Source: Hymenobacter norwichensis DSM 15439 (GTDB lineage: Bacteria > Bacteroidota > Bacteroidia > Cytophagales > Hymenobacteraceae). From it: a stretch of 64,000 nt of DNA. Under the pieces are notes generated by a model. It was not told the DNA's origin, searched no databases, and worked only from the letters and a program-made list of their open reading frames with translations. The translations under genes were made by a program, and so were the position numbers. This document shows positions 1 through 9,528 of this stretch, piece by piece; the stretch's first letter is position 1; each line of letters opens with the position of its first letter. The DNA lies in assembly GCF_000420705.1 (NCBI RefSeq), contig NZ_ATVL01000008.1, positions 577,718-641,717 of the forward strand, given 5' to 3'.

Positions 1-1
1 G

Positions 2-3000
2 CAGCAATACGGCTACGAGGGATACGACGAAGACGGGGAGAGCGAAGGCGAAAGTGAAGACGGCGGGTACGTGGACCGCTCTTACCGTTACTACGATATC
101 GAGAACCTGGGCAACGTGCTCAACGAGCGCACCTACACTGTGGCCGGGCTGCCGAAGGCGCAGGGCGTACGGCTGCTGAATCTGAACTTGAAAGACCTGG
201 AGTTTTCGGGTGGGCTGAAGGGCCTGTACGTGGTGAAAGTGCAGGACACCGAGCGGCAGTGGCTGCAAGTCAGCAAGCTGGTATCGGTGTCGGATATCGG
301 CATGATTGTGAAGCAAGGCAAGAACGGCAGCACGCTGGTATTCGCCAATTCCATCCGCACGGCCAAGCCGCTGTCGGGGGTGGAAGTGCGCTTCGTGAGT
401 TCCAACAACCAGGTGATTAGCACCAGCGTTACCAACCGGGAAGGCGTGGCCAAGTTCGACACCACCACCGCCAACTCGCGCTTCAAGCTCAGCATGCTGG
501 TGGCCCAGCGCGAGTCGGATTTCACGTTTCTGGACTTGAGCCGGAGCGGCGTGGAAACGTCGCGGTTCGAGGTGGGCGGGCTGCAATCCAATGCCGCCCG
601 CTACCAGGCCTTCCTCTACGGCGACCGGGACCTGTACCGCCCCGGCGACACCATCCGCAGCAACACCATCATCCGGACCGACGACTGGAAAAACCCAGTG
701 GCTAAGCTGCCCGTCAAGATTCGGTTGCTGCTGCCCACTGGTAAGGAGTACGCCAGCCTGCGCAAGGAACTGACCGCGGCCGGCAGCTTCGAGGCCGACT
801 TCATCCTGCCGCCGAGCATCATGACCGGCACCTACACCATGGAAGTGCTGACCGGCAACGACGTGCTGCTGACCTCGCGGCAGGTGAGCGTAGAAGAGTT
901 TATTCCGGACCGCATGAAGGTGACGGTGAAAGCCGCGCCCGCCGTAGTGAAGCCCGGCCAGAGCGTTTCCGCTCAGATTACGGCCCTGAACCTATTTGGT
1001 CCGCCCGCCGCCGACCGCAAGTTTGAGGTGGATTTCTCGCTCAAGGAAAAACCCTTCAACCCCAAGAATTTCGAGGATTACACCTTCAGCTTGAGCACCG
1101 GCGAGCAGCGCCGCACGCGCTACGGCAACGAGTCGGGCACGTCGTCGTTGGCGAGCCGCTTCGAGAACACCACTCGCGAAGGCACCACCGACGCCGCCGG
1201 CCGCGGCACCGCCACTTATGACGTGCCCAACTACACCGACCTCGGCACGCTGCAAGGCACCGCCTTCACCACCGTGTTCGACGAAACCGGCCGGCCCGTC
1301 AACCGCCTCGCCACCTTCGAAGTGCAGACCCAGGCGGTGATGTTCGGGCTGAAAACGCTGCCCGAGATGTTTGAAACCCGCGAGGTTATTCCGATTAAGC
1401 TGGTGGCCCTCACACCGGCCGGGCAGCCCACCAGCGCCGAGGCCCGCGTGCAGGTGGTGCGCCTGCTGTGGGAAACGGTGATTGAGCGCCAGGGCGGCCG
1501 CTACGTGTACAACTCGCAACGGCGCGAGGAAACCGTGATGGACCAGCGCGTATCGGTGGGCAAGCAGGGCAACGCTGGCAACCTGGGCTTCCCGGCCAGC
1601 TATTCCGGCGAGTACGAAGTGCGCGTTTCGCGGCCCGGCGCCGATACCTACGTGGCCCAGCAGGTGTACGCCTACGGCTACGGCGACACGCAAAGCAACG
1701 CCTTCGAGGTGAACAACGAGGGCGAGGTGACTATTGCCGCCGACAAAGACAAATACCAGCCCGGCGAAACCGCCCATTTGCTGCTGAAAACGCCCTTTCC
1801 CGGCCGCATCCTCGTGACCGTGGAGCGGGACCGGGTGCTCGACCATTTCTACGTGAACACCGACGAGAAATCGGCCCAGGTGAGCATCCCGATTCAGGGT
1901 GGCCACGTGCCCAACATCTACGTAACGGCCACCGCCATCCGCGAAATCACTGACAACCGCCTGCCCCTCACAGTGGCCCGCGGCTTCGTGCCGCTGGTGG
2001 TGGAAAAGCCGGAAAACAAGCTAGCCGTGGCCATCAAAGCGCCCGAGCTAAGCCGCTCGCAGGTGTGGCAGACGGTTGAAGTGCGCACCGCGCCCAACGC
2101 CAACGTGACGCTGGCGGTGGTGGATGAGGGCATCCTGCAAATGAAGGATTACCGCACACCCGACCCCTACGGCTATTTCTACCAGAAGCGCGCCCTCGAA
2201 GTGAGTGCCTACGACGTATACCCCTTCCTGCTGCCCGAACTCGGCACCAGCTCCTCCGGCGGCGACGCTTCCGACCTCTCGCGCCGGACCACACCCGTAC
2301 CCTCGCGCCGCGTGAAATTACTCGCCAAATGGAGCGGCGTGCTCACCGCCGACGCCAGCGGCCTCGTGCGCTACAAGCTGCGCGTACCACAGTTCAGCGG
2401 CGCCGTCCGCATCATGGCCGTGGCCTACAAGAACGACGCTTTCGGCTCTGCTGAACAAACCATGCGCGTCGCCGACCCAGTAGTCATTTCAACGGCCCTC
2501 CCCCGCTTCCTCAGCCCCGGCGACACGATTGACGTGCCCGTAACGCTGACGAACACGACGAAGCAGGCAATGAATGTCATTGCTACACTTAAACACAGTT
2601 CGCTACTCGAAATTCCGAAATTAAAGAACAGCTATGTAGCTGATAAAGGTGGAAGTGGAGAGGTTATCAAATGGACTCCTATTCCGAATGACATACCTCA
2701 GACTTTAAAACCTAATTCTGAAGGTCGAGCAGTATTTCACATCGTAGCCAATGGTATCGGCGCTAGTTCAGTCACGGTTTCAGTGAAGTCTAGTAATTCG
2801 AAAGAAGTGTTCACCGAAACCATTGAACTACCAATCCGTCCTGCTTCGCCGCTTCAGAAGCGCACGGGGGCGGGCGTGGTGGCGGGCGGCGCGACGCAGC
2901 AGCTGAAACTGACGAGTGACTTCCTGCCGTCGTCGATGCGGAGCCAGTTGGTGGTGAGCCGCTCGCCGATGACCGAGTTTGCCAAGGACCTGCGCTACCT

Positions 3001-4420
3001 GCTGCAATACCCCTACGGCTGCTTGGAGCAAACCGTGTCGGCGGCCTTCCCGCAACTGTATTACGGAGACTTGGCGGCGTCTTTGGGTCAGAAAACCGGC
3101 AAGCCCGGCAAAGCGGGCCTCTTCAACCCCAACTACCACGTGCAGGAAGCCATCCGCAAGGTGGAGTCGCAGCAGATGTATAACGGCAGCCTCAGCTACT
3201 GGCCCGGCGGCGACTACGACAACTGGTGGGCCACGGCCTACGCCGCGCATTTCCTGCTCGAAGCCCAACAAGCCGGTTTCACCGTGAACAAGAGCGTGCT
3301 CGACCGGGTCCTCAGCTACCTGCAAGCCCGCACCAAAAAGCGCGAAACCAACACCTACAACGTCATCCAGACCGGTGGCGTAATTCAGCAGCTCACGCTG
3401 GCGAAAAAGGAAATTCCGTATTCGCTCTACGTGCTGGCCCTCGCCGGCCGCCCCGACCCGGTGGCCCTCAACTATTACAAAGCCAACCGCAAACTGCTGG
3501 CCGAAGATTCGCGCTGGGTGCTGGCCTGCGCCTTTGCCGTGGGCGGCAACCAACGCAGCTACCGCGAAGCCCTGCCTACCAAGTTTGGCACCCAAACCAT
3601 GGCCGGCCGCGAGCTGGACGGCTCGTTCTCCTCCCCCATCCGCGACGAGGCGCTGGTACTCAACGCCTTGATAGCCGCCGACCCGTCCAACCCCCAGATA
3701 AATACGCTGGCCCGCCAGCTCAGCCGCCAAGTAAAATCGGCGCAGTGGTTGAACACCCAGGAGCGGGCCTTCTCGCTGCTGGCCCTCGGCAAGCTGGCCA
3801 AGAAAAATGCTGCCAGTACCGTCACGGCCAGCATACTGGCCGATGACAAAGCCATGGGCAACTTCACCGGCAAAGACCTCACGGTGAACAACGTGGCCAA
3901 CCGCCCGCTGGCCTTGCGCACCAGCGGCAAAGGTAGCCTCTATTACTTCTGGGAAATGGAGGGCATCAGCCGCAGCGGGCAGGTTATCGAGGAAGACGCC
4001 TACCTGCAAGTACGCCGCCAATTCCTGAACCGCGCCGGCCAGCCCGTAGGCAGCACCAGCTTCCGCCAGAACGATTTAGTGGTAGTCAAAATCACGCTGC
4101 AATCTGCCCAAAGCGCCGGGGAAGTGCAAAACGTGGCCATCACCGACTTGCTACCGGCCGGCCTGGAAATCGAGAATCCGCGCATCGGAGCGGTACAGGA
4201 CCTGACCTGGGCCACCGACGCCGCCCAACCCGACTACCTCGACGTGCGCGACGACCGGCTCAACCTCTTCACCACCGCCAGCCCCACGCCCAAGTCGTTC
4301 TACTACCTCTGCCGCGCCGTCAGTAAAGGCACCTTCAAGCTCGGCCCCGTCAGCGCCGACGCCATGTACAACGCCGAGTACCACAGCTACAACGGCGCTG
4401 GCACAGTGCGGGTACGGTAG
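2..4420 (+). CDS. Bacterial alpha-2-macroglobulin family protein (5' partial)
   Basis: This frame is open from base 2, so the true start lies outside the window; 1472 residues are visible. The product is a bacterial alpha-2-macroglobulin, an envelope protease trap of periplasm or outer membrane. An acidic Glu/Asp/Gly/Tyr-rich stretch opens the visible part. MG-type beta domains follow, then an alpha-2-macroglobulin domain, and a thioester domain with the motif YGCLEQ; the Cys-Leu-Glu-Gln codons are at 3020-3031. The protein ends with the family-typical GAGTVRVR tail. Most family members are longer, so several hundred N-terminal residues (signal peptide and first MG domains) are probably missing. 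The partner gene pbpC is not next door but about 21 kb downstream on the same strand. A block at about 2566-2845 is markedly AT-richer than its flanks. Family confidence is high; the protease-trap role is inferred from the family. Confidence 0.93.
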   Translation, partial: QQYGYEGYDEDGESEGESEDGGYVDRSYRYYDIENLGNVLNERTYTVAGLPKAQGVRLLNLNLKDLEFSGGLKGLYVVKVQDTERQWLQVSKLVSVSDIGMIVKQGKNGSTLVFANSIRTAKPLSGVEVRFVSSNNQVISTSVTNREGVAKFDTTTANSRFKLSMLVAQRESDFTFLDLSRSGVETSRFEVGGLQSNAARYQAFLYGDRDLYRPGDTIRSNTIIRTDDWKNPVAKLPVKIRLLLPTGKEYASLRKELTAAGSFEADFILPPSIMTGTYTMEVLTGNDVLLTSRQVSVEEFIPDRMKVTVKAAPAVVKPGQSVSAQITALNLFGPPAADRKFEVDFSLKEKPFNPKNFEDYTFSLSTGEQRRTRYGNESGTSSLASRFENTTREGTTDAAGRGTATYDVPNYTDLGTLQGTAFTTVFDETGRPVNRLATFEVQTQAVMFGLKTLPEMFETREVIPIKLVALTPAGQPTSAEARVQVVRLLWETVIERQGGRYVYNSQRREETVMDQRVSVGKQGNAGNLGFPASYSGEYEVRVSRPGADTYVAQQVYAYGYGDTQSNAFEVNNEGEVTIAADKDKYQPGETAHLLLKTPFPGRILVTVERDRVLDHFYVNTDEKSAQVSIPIQGGHVPNIYVTATAIREITDNRLPLTVARGFVPLVVEKPENKLAVAIKAPELSRSQVWQTVEVRTAPNANVTLAVVDEGILQMKDYRTPDPYGYFYQKRALEVSAYDVYPFLLPELGTSSSGGDASDLSRRTTPVPSRRVKLLAKWSGVLTADASGLVRYKLRVPQFSGAVRIMAVAYKNDAFGSAEQTMRVADPVVISTALPRFLSPGDTIDVPVTLTNTTKQAMNVIATLKHSSLLEIPKLKNSYVADKGGSGEVIKWTPIPNDIPQTLKPNSEGRAVFHIVANGIGASSVTVSVKSSNSKEVFTETIELPIRPASPLQKRTGAGVVAGGATQQLKLTSDFLPSSMRSQLVVSRSPMTEFAKDLRYLLQYPYGCLEQTVSAAFPQLYYGDLAASLGQKTGKPGKAGLFNPNYHVQEAIRKVESQQMYNGSLSYWPGGDYDNWWATAYAAHFLLEAQQAGFTVNKSVLDRVLSYLQARTKKRETNTYNVIQTGGVIQQLTLAKKEIPYSLYVLALAGRPDPVALNYYKANRKLLAEDSRWVLACAFAVGGNQRSYREALPTKFGTQTMAGRELDGSFSSPIRDEALVLNALIAADPSNPQINTLARQLSRQVKSAQWLNTQERAFSLLALGKLAKKNAASTVTASILADDKAMGNFTGKDLTVNNVANRPLALRTSGKGSLYYFWEMEGISRSGQVIEEDAYLQVRRQFLNRAGQPVGSTSFRQNDLVVVKITLQSAQSAGEVQNVAITDLLPAGLEIENPRIGAVQDLTWATDAAQPDYLDVRDDRLNLFTTASPTPKSFYYLCRAVSKGTFKLGPVSADAMYNAEYHSYNGAGTVRVR

Positions 4421-5030
4421 GCTCGCAATTGAGCTATTATCTATGGCATGCCCCTTCACACTTGTTAGAACCTGACTAGCAGCTTTTTACATTAGCAATC
4501 CTGGTAGTCAGGAAGTTCTGTGAAGCCGTTTGCCAAGCTATGCTGACCGGGCAAGATTTTGCCCGGTCAGCATAGCATTACACCGTCCTTAGCAGAGCAA
4601 GTAAGGCGAACAGACGCACCTGGAAGCCCACTCCACATCAGGCGCACCGCTCGTGCCACCTGCGTGACGCGTGGGCTTCTGCCCTTATTATGCTTGTTAC
4701 TTACGTGACTGCATGTTCGATCTGTAGCATGGATTTACTTTGCTTCACGCCATTTGGTAGCTTACTATGCGCCCTGAATCAGACAGACCTACTGTTTAGG
4801 TTACCTATTAGACTTGTAATAAGCATTTATATAAGTTCATCTATTATATTCGCAACTGGTAAAGCTGGTTTAAAGGTGATTTTCTACAGAAAATTCTTCT
4901 CTCTTAAACTTAGACCAATGCCAGGTCACCAACATGCAGCCTTTACCCTGAAACAACGGCTTATTAGGCAGCAATTCACCGACTAAATTTACTATACAGC
5001 TCTTATTTCCTGACTTCACCTACCGCACTG
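4421..5030. other. Intergenic region upstream of the EPS locus
   Basis: This 610-base gap between the alpha-2-macroglobulin stop and the first EPS gene contains the hairpin at 4537-4576. From about 4690 on it is AT-rich, like the EPS genes. It must hold the EPS promoter unless the operon is read from upstream, but I see no convincing -33/-7 pair. A 98-codon open frame (4690-4986) has no recognisable protein character and I treat it as non-coding. Confidence 0.5.
4537..4576 (+). terminator. Hairpin, probable terminator after the alpha-2-macroglobulin gene
   Basis: A perfect 18-bp stem (4537-4554 with 4559-4576) encloses a 4-nt loop about 115 bases after the stop codon. No T-tract follows, so it could also be an mRNA 3'-end stabiliser. 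Confidence 0.55.
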
Positions 5031-5804
5031 ATGCGCAGCACATTTTTTTATCTTTTTTTCCTTTTAGTAGCAAGCTCTTGTGGTTCTTCCAGAAGCTTAG
5101 TTTATTTTAAAGATTTAGAAAAATCTCCAAATTATACAGAGGAAGTTAAAAATAAAGTCAATCCTAAAATTCAGCCCGACGACCTATTAACTATTACGGT
5201 AAGCAGCCTGAATCCGGAATCTAATGTATTGTTCAACAATGGCGTTCTACAAACAATAGGAGGTACTAGTAGTGGAGTAGCCACTGGTCGTACCAACGAA
5301 GGCTATCTAGTTGACAAAGATGGCAGTATTAATTTCCCGGTTTTGGGCAACGTCAAGCTTGGTGGTCTGACCAAAGAAGAAGCTACCAGCAAAATGGTTG
5401 CTGAAATAAGCAAGAGCGTTAAAAACCCAATAGTTAATATTAAATTAATCAATTTTAGAATCACAGTACTCGGTGAAGTCAATAGGCCGTCCACGTTTAT
5501 TGTTCCCAGTGAAAGAGTGAACCTATTGGAAGCTATAGGGCTGGCCGGCGATTTAACGGCTTACGGCAAACGGGAGAATGTGCTAATTATTCGAGAAACT
5601 AACAGCATCAGGAGCACTTTCAGAATTAACCTAACCAGTAAAGAAGCGCTGAATTCACCTTCCTTTTATTTGCAGCAGAACGATGTGGTATATGTAGAGC
5701 CAGCGAAAATCAAGTCACTCCAAAGCGGCGACAGCAGCTTTTATATTCCACTGGTCTCGCTAGGAATTTCTGTAATAACTGCCCTGATATTTCTTACTAG
5801 ATAA
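5031..5804 (+). CDS. Polysaccharide biosynthesis/export outer-membrane lipoprotein (Wza-like)
   Basis: This 257-aa protein is the probable outer-membrane export channel of the EPS system. It begins with a lipoprotein signal peptide; the lipobox VASSC puts the acylated Cys at about residue 17. A polysaccharide-export (Poly_export) domain follows, with the typical segment around IQPDDLLTITVSSLNPES. An SLBB-like region (about residues 150-225) comes next, and a hydrophobic C-terminal segment (about 237-255) that could cross the outer membrane, as in Wza. It is the first gene of the EPS locus, 18 bases before the Wzc-like kinase gene, the usual export/co-polymerase pair. It is shorter than E. coli Wza (379 aa), which is normal for Bacteroidota versions. 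Confidence 0.9.
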   Translation: MRSTFFYLFFLLVASSCGSSRSLVYFKDLEKSPNYTEEVKNKVNPKIQPDDLLTITVSSLNPESNVLFNNGVLQTIGGTSSGVATGRTNEGYLVDKDGSINFPVLGNVKLGGLTKEEATSKMVAEISKSVKNPIVNIKLINFRITVLGEVNRPSTFIVPSERVNLLEAIGLAGDLTAYGKRENVLIIRETNSIRSTFRINLTSKEALNSPSFYLQQNDVVYVEPAKIKSLQSGDSSFYIPLVSLGISVITALIFLTR

Positions 5805-5822
5805 TAATTAGCTGAAAAAATC

Positions 5823-8159
5823 ATGGCTACCAACGAATTATTTCCTCTACGCTCTGAACAGCCAGAGACCAAAGATATAAAGCGTATTATTTCCCAGTAC
5901 ACTCGCTACTGGTATCTATTCCTATTAGGAGCGATAATTAGTATAGCAATTGCTTTTTTATATCTACGCTATTATGCAGTACCTCAATATAATGTCTATA
6001 GCACTTTATTAATTAAGGATGACAAGAGCGGCCAGAGCCTAACAAATGCTGATGCACTGAATGATTTAAGCTCTTTCAAATCGACGAGAAATATCGATAA
6101 TGAAACCGAGGTCATAAAGTCGAAAAGCCTGATGCGGCGCGTGGTTAGCGAATTAGGTCTTGCTACCAGCTACTACACAGAAGGACGGGTAACCGACCGG
6201 GAGGTATACGGCACCGCGGTACCATTTAAATTGATTCCTACGTTGCTGAAAGATAATTCCGCTGGTAATGCCCTAACGATCTATACAAAAGCAGATAACA
6301 CCTTCGAACTGGAAGACTCAGATGGTCGGGCTACATTCAAATTCGGCCAAATCATCAATAAACCGTACGGCTCGTTCACCATTGTAGCAACCACGCCTAC
6401 AGTTGCTGAGGGAGCTAAAATCATTGTTCGCTTTCAGAATACCCAGCAGATAGCAGACTACTACAGCCGGGCCATCGGCATTCAGCCAATCAACAAGAAC
6501 GCCAGTATCCTTTATCTGAGCCTTACCGACCCTATACCCGAGAAAGCCAAGGATGTAGTGAACAAGCTGATGGATGTCTACAACCGCGAAGCGGTTGAAG
6601 ACAAAAACCTGATGGCCACAAACACCCTAAAGTTCCTGGATGAGCGTCTGCAATACATTACCTCCGACTTGTCGGACGTAGAAAAAACGGTAGAAAAGTA
6701 TAAAAGCTCCAACAACCTGACGGACGTCAGCACCCAGGCTTCAATGTACACCGAGCAGGCCAGCACCTATAATACGCAGCTATCTGAGTGGGCCATTCAG
6801 ATAGAAGTGCTGGAATCGATAGAAAAGTATCTGCAAAAAGCCGGCGACCAAAGCTCTACGGTACCCAGCACGCTGGGCATTAAAGACGAGACCCTGCTGG
6901 GTTTGATAGGCCAGTTCAATCAGCTGCAACTGGAGCGAGAACGGATGTTGCGCACCACCCAACCGGGCAATCCGCTCGTGCAAAATATAGCCGAGCAGCT
7001 AGTTGAGCTACGCGTCAAGATTCTAGAGAACTTGCGCAATATCAAACGGGGCCTGTTGATTACTAGCAATAATCTTAAATCCAACGTCGGGCAGTTCCAA
7101 TCCAAGATCAGAAAAGTACCCGGCATGGAGCGCGAACTGTTGCAAATCAACCGGCAGCAGTCCATCAAGCAAACCATCTATTCCTACCTGCTACAGAAGC
7201 GTGAAGAAACGGCTATTTCGCTGGCCGCCACTGCCTCTGTAGCCCGGGTACTCGACCCAGCTATGGGCGGCGACTACCCAATTAGTCCCAACGGACAGTC
7301 GATCTACTTAATGGCTATTTTGTTAGGCTTGGGTATTCCATTTGCGGGTCTATATCTGGCCAGCTTGCTCAATAACAAAGTACAGTTTCAACAAGACGTT
7401 ACTGCTATTACAGATGCTCCCATCATTGGAGAAATTGCCCATAATAACTCCCAGGACACAGTAGTTGTGACGCAAGGCAACCGCAGTCCTATTGCGGAGA
7501 TGTTCCGCTTGGTTCGAGCCAACCTGAACTTCGTGACAATGGGTAAGAACAACCTGACGATGCTGGTTACTTCAGGCAGAAGCGGCGAAGGCAAAACATT
7601 CTTCAGCATCAACCTGGCGGCCAGCCTAGCCATCACAGGGAAGCGCGTGGTGCTATTAGACCTGGACTTACGCAACCCAACAATTGCCAAGAAACTCCAC
7701 TTCGGTGAAGGCCCCGGTATTACCGACTACCTCGTGTCTGACATGGTTACCATTGAGGATATAATCCGATTTCCCCAGGAAGCACCAGAACTATCCGTTA
7801 TTTCGGCTGGCTCCCTACCTCCCAACCCAGCCGAGCTGATGATGAGCGCCAAGTTCTCTCACCTACTCACCGAACTCAAAGCAAGCTTCGACTACATCAT
7901 CATCGACACTCCACCAGTAGGCCAGGTAGCTGATGCCTTCACCATAAGTTCCCTTATTGATTATTCAATCTATCTAGTCCGCTACAACTATACCCAGAAA
8001 GCGTGGCTTACAATAGTCAAGAATATTTACAGAGACAAAATGCTTGCCCAACTTATGCTTGTGCTGAATGATGCAAAAGAAGTTAACGGCAGCAATTATG
8101 GGTATGGGTATGGATATGGATATGGAAAGAAAGAAAATATTAAAGCAAAACGATTTTAA
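5823..8159 (+). CDS. Polysaccharide co-polymerase / tyrosine autokinase (Wzz-BY-kinase fusion, Wzc-like)
   Basis: This 778-aa inner-membrane protein should control EPS chain length and assembly by cycles of tyrosine autophosphorylation. A Wzz domain starts with TM1 at about residues 31-52, followed by a long coiled-coil periplasmic part and TM2 at about 497-515. The cytosolic BY-kinase domain has Walker A SGRSGEGKT (residues 584-592), a Walker A' region VVLLDLDLRNP (about 609-619) and Walker B IIIDTPP (about 692-698). The C-terminus is a tyrosine cluster of five consecutive Tyr-Gly pairs followed by a basic tail, the expected autophosphorylation site. That cluster is encoded by a hexanucleotide repeat at 8097-8126. 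It is probably translationally linked to the upstream wza-like gene. Confidence 0.94.
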   Translation: MATNELFPLRSEQPETKDIKRIISQYTRYWYLFLLGAIISIAIAFLYLRYYAVPQYNVYSTLLIKDDKSGQSLTNADALNDLSSFKSTRNIDNETEVIKSKSLMRRVVSELGLATSYYTEGRVTDREVYGTAVPFKLIPTLLKDNSAGNALTIYTKADNTFELEDSDGRATFKFGQIINKPYGSFTIVATTPTVAEGAKIIVRFQNTQQIADYYSRAIGIQPINKNASILYLSLTDPIPEKAKDVVNKLMDVYNREAVEDKNLMATNTLKFLDERLQYITSDLSDVEKTVEKYKSSNNLTDVSTQASMYTEQASTYNTQLSEWAIQIEVLESIEKYLQKAGDQSSTVPSTLGIKDETLLGLIGQFNQLQLERERMLRTTQPGNPLVQNIAEQLVELRVKILENLRNIKRGLLITSNNLKSNVGQFQSKIRKVPGMERELLQINRQQSIKQTIYSYLLQKREETAISLAATASVARVLDPAMGGDYPISPNGQSIYLMAILLGLGIPFAGLYLASLLNNKVQFQQDVTAITDAPIIGEIAHNNSQDTVVVTQGNRSPIAEMFRLVRANLNFVTMGKNNLTMLVTSGRSGEGKTFFSINLAASLAITGKRVVLLDLDLRNPTIAKKLHFGEGPGITDYLVSDMVTIEDIIRFPQEAPELSVISAGSLPPNPAELMMSAKFSHLLTELKASFDYIIIDTPPVGQVADAFTISSLIDYSIYLVRYNYTQKAWLTIVKNIYRDKMLAQLMLVLNDAKEVNGSNYGYGYGYGYGKKENIKAKRF
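8097..8126 (+). repeat. In-frame hexanucleotide repeat encoding the Tyr-Gly tail of the BY-kinase
   Basis: Five tandem copies of TATGGR (Tyr-Gly) lie near the 3' end of the kinase gene. A short tandem repeat can slip by 6 bases without shifting the frame, so copy-number variation would change the number of phosphorylatable tyrosines. Confidence 0.85.
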
Positions 8160-8201
8160 TAACAAAATGGAATACATTTACCATTCCATTTTATAAAATA
8201 T

Positions 8202-9500
8202 ATGCTCAACAAAATTATTGTCCGCCGCTTTTCTGACAATTCTAATTATACTAAAGCTATTGAGTGGAGTAAAGCCTTGTCTATAACTGGCGCCACACAA
8301 GTCTTAGTTCAAGCAGTAGGCTTTATCAGTGGTATCATGATTATTAGATTATTATCCACACATGAATATGCCTTATACACACTTGCAAATACGATGCTTG
8401 GAACTATGACTATCCTAGCAGATGGAGGTATCTCCACAGGAGTAATGGCAGAAGGAGGAAAGGTATGGGCTGACAAAAAAAAATTAGGTATAGTACTAGC
8501 AACAGGACTCGACTTAAGAAAAAAGTTTGCTGCAATAACGTTAACCATTGCGCTGCCATTATTATTAATATTATTAAGATCTCATGGAGCAAGTTGGCTA
8601 ATGTCTATTTTAATTATTTTCTCAATAATTATTTCTTTCATCTCTGTATTATCTAGTACCATCCTTGAAGTTGCACCGAAATTAAAGCAGGATATATTAC
8701 CATTGCAAAAAAACTATATATTATCCAACTTTGGGCGTTTAATACTCCTAAGCGCCACAATATTTGCATTTCCAGTTGCATGTACAGCAATTATCTCATC
8801 AGGCCTACCTCAAATTTGGTCTAATTGGAAAACACGTAGAATCGCTGAACACTATGCTGATTGGAATCAACGTCCGGATGTGACTATTCGAGCAGAAATA
8901 TTGCAAAAAGTAAAGAGAATGTTACCTCTAGCAATATACTTCTGCTTTTCTGGACAGATTACTGTATGGTTATTGTCAATGTTCGGCTCAACTACGTCTA
9001 TCGCTCAAATAGGCGCATTAGGCCGTTTTTCAGTAGCAATGAGTATTGCAAGTGCAATATTTGGCGTTATCGCAGTTCCTCGTTATGCGCGTCTACCAAA
9101 TTCCAAGAAATTACTACTCAAATGGTATGCAACTTTAAATATTATTCTAATCATATTTAGTTTAATCATAATATCAATTGCATGGCTATTTCCAGAACAA
9201 TTACTGTGGATATTAGGAAAAGATTACAAAAATTTAACAAATGAGATACTAATTATTATAACCTCTAGCTGTTTAAATCTTATTGCTTCTTCAAGCTTTT
9301 CACTATACTCACATAGAGGAGTGGTTATGAGAGCAGATATTGGAATTGGAATTGGTATATTAGGGTTGATAGTAGGTCTGTTAATAGTTGACGTATCAAC
9401 CCTTCGTGGAGCACTATATTATAGCTTATTTTCAGCAGCGTATGGTTTTTTTGTAAACATAGTGTATGGACTAATTCAAATACTACACACAAAAAACTAA
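8202..9500 (+). CDS. Oligosaccharide repeat-unit flippase (Wzx-like, MATE/MVF superfamily)
   Basis: This 432-aa, highly hydrophobic protein has about 12 predicted membrane segments. Its N-terminal region has the flavour of polysaccharide flippases (near GFISGIMIIRLLSTHEYALY). It is the obvious candidate for moving lipid-linked EPS repeat units across the inner membrane for Wzy polymerisation. It starts at an ATG 42 bases after the kinase stop and opens the most AT-rich stretch of the locus. No other flippase-like gene is present in the window, which supports the call. Substrate is unknown. Confidence 0.85.
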   Translation: MLNKIIVRRFSDNSNYTKAIEWSKALSITGATQVLVQAVGFISGIMIIRLLSTHEYALYTLANTMLGTMTILADGGISTGVMAEGGKVWADKKKLGIVLATGLDLRKKFAAITLTIALPLLLILLRSHGASWLMSILIIFSIIISFISVLSSTILEVAPKLKQDILPLQKNYILSNFGRLILLSATIFAFPVACTAIISSGLPQIWSNWKTRRIAEHYADWNQRPDVTIRAEILQKVKRMLPLAIYFCFSGQITVWLLSMFGSTTSIAQIGALGRFSVAMSIASAIFGVIAVPRYARLPNSKKLLLKWYATLNIILIIFSLIIISIAWLFPEQLLWILGKDYKNLTNEILIIITSSCLNLIASSSFSLYSHRGVVMRADIGIGIGILGLIVGLLIVDVSTLRGALYYSLFSAAYGFFVNIVYGLIQILHTKN

Positions 9501-9528
9501 TTTATTTTTCAACATAATTTAAAAATTT

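Noticed and set aside
2828..4021. Long minus-strand frame (397 codons) within the alpha-2-macroglobulin gene, and a similar one at 992-1906
   Set aside because: Both lie opposite a clearly coding GC-rich gene and show the low-complexity His/Gly/Val-rich character of antisense shadows.
4690..4986. 98-codon open frame before the EPS locus
   Set aside because: No start context, no recognisable protein character and AT-rich intergenic composition; it lies where the EPS promoter is expected.
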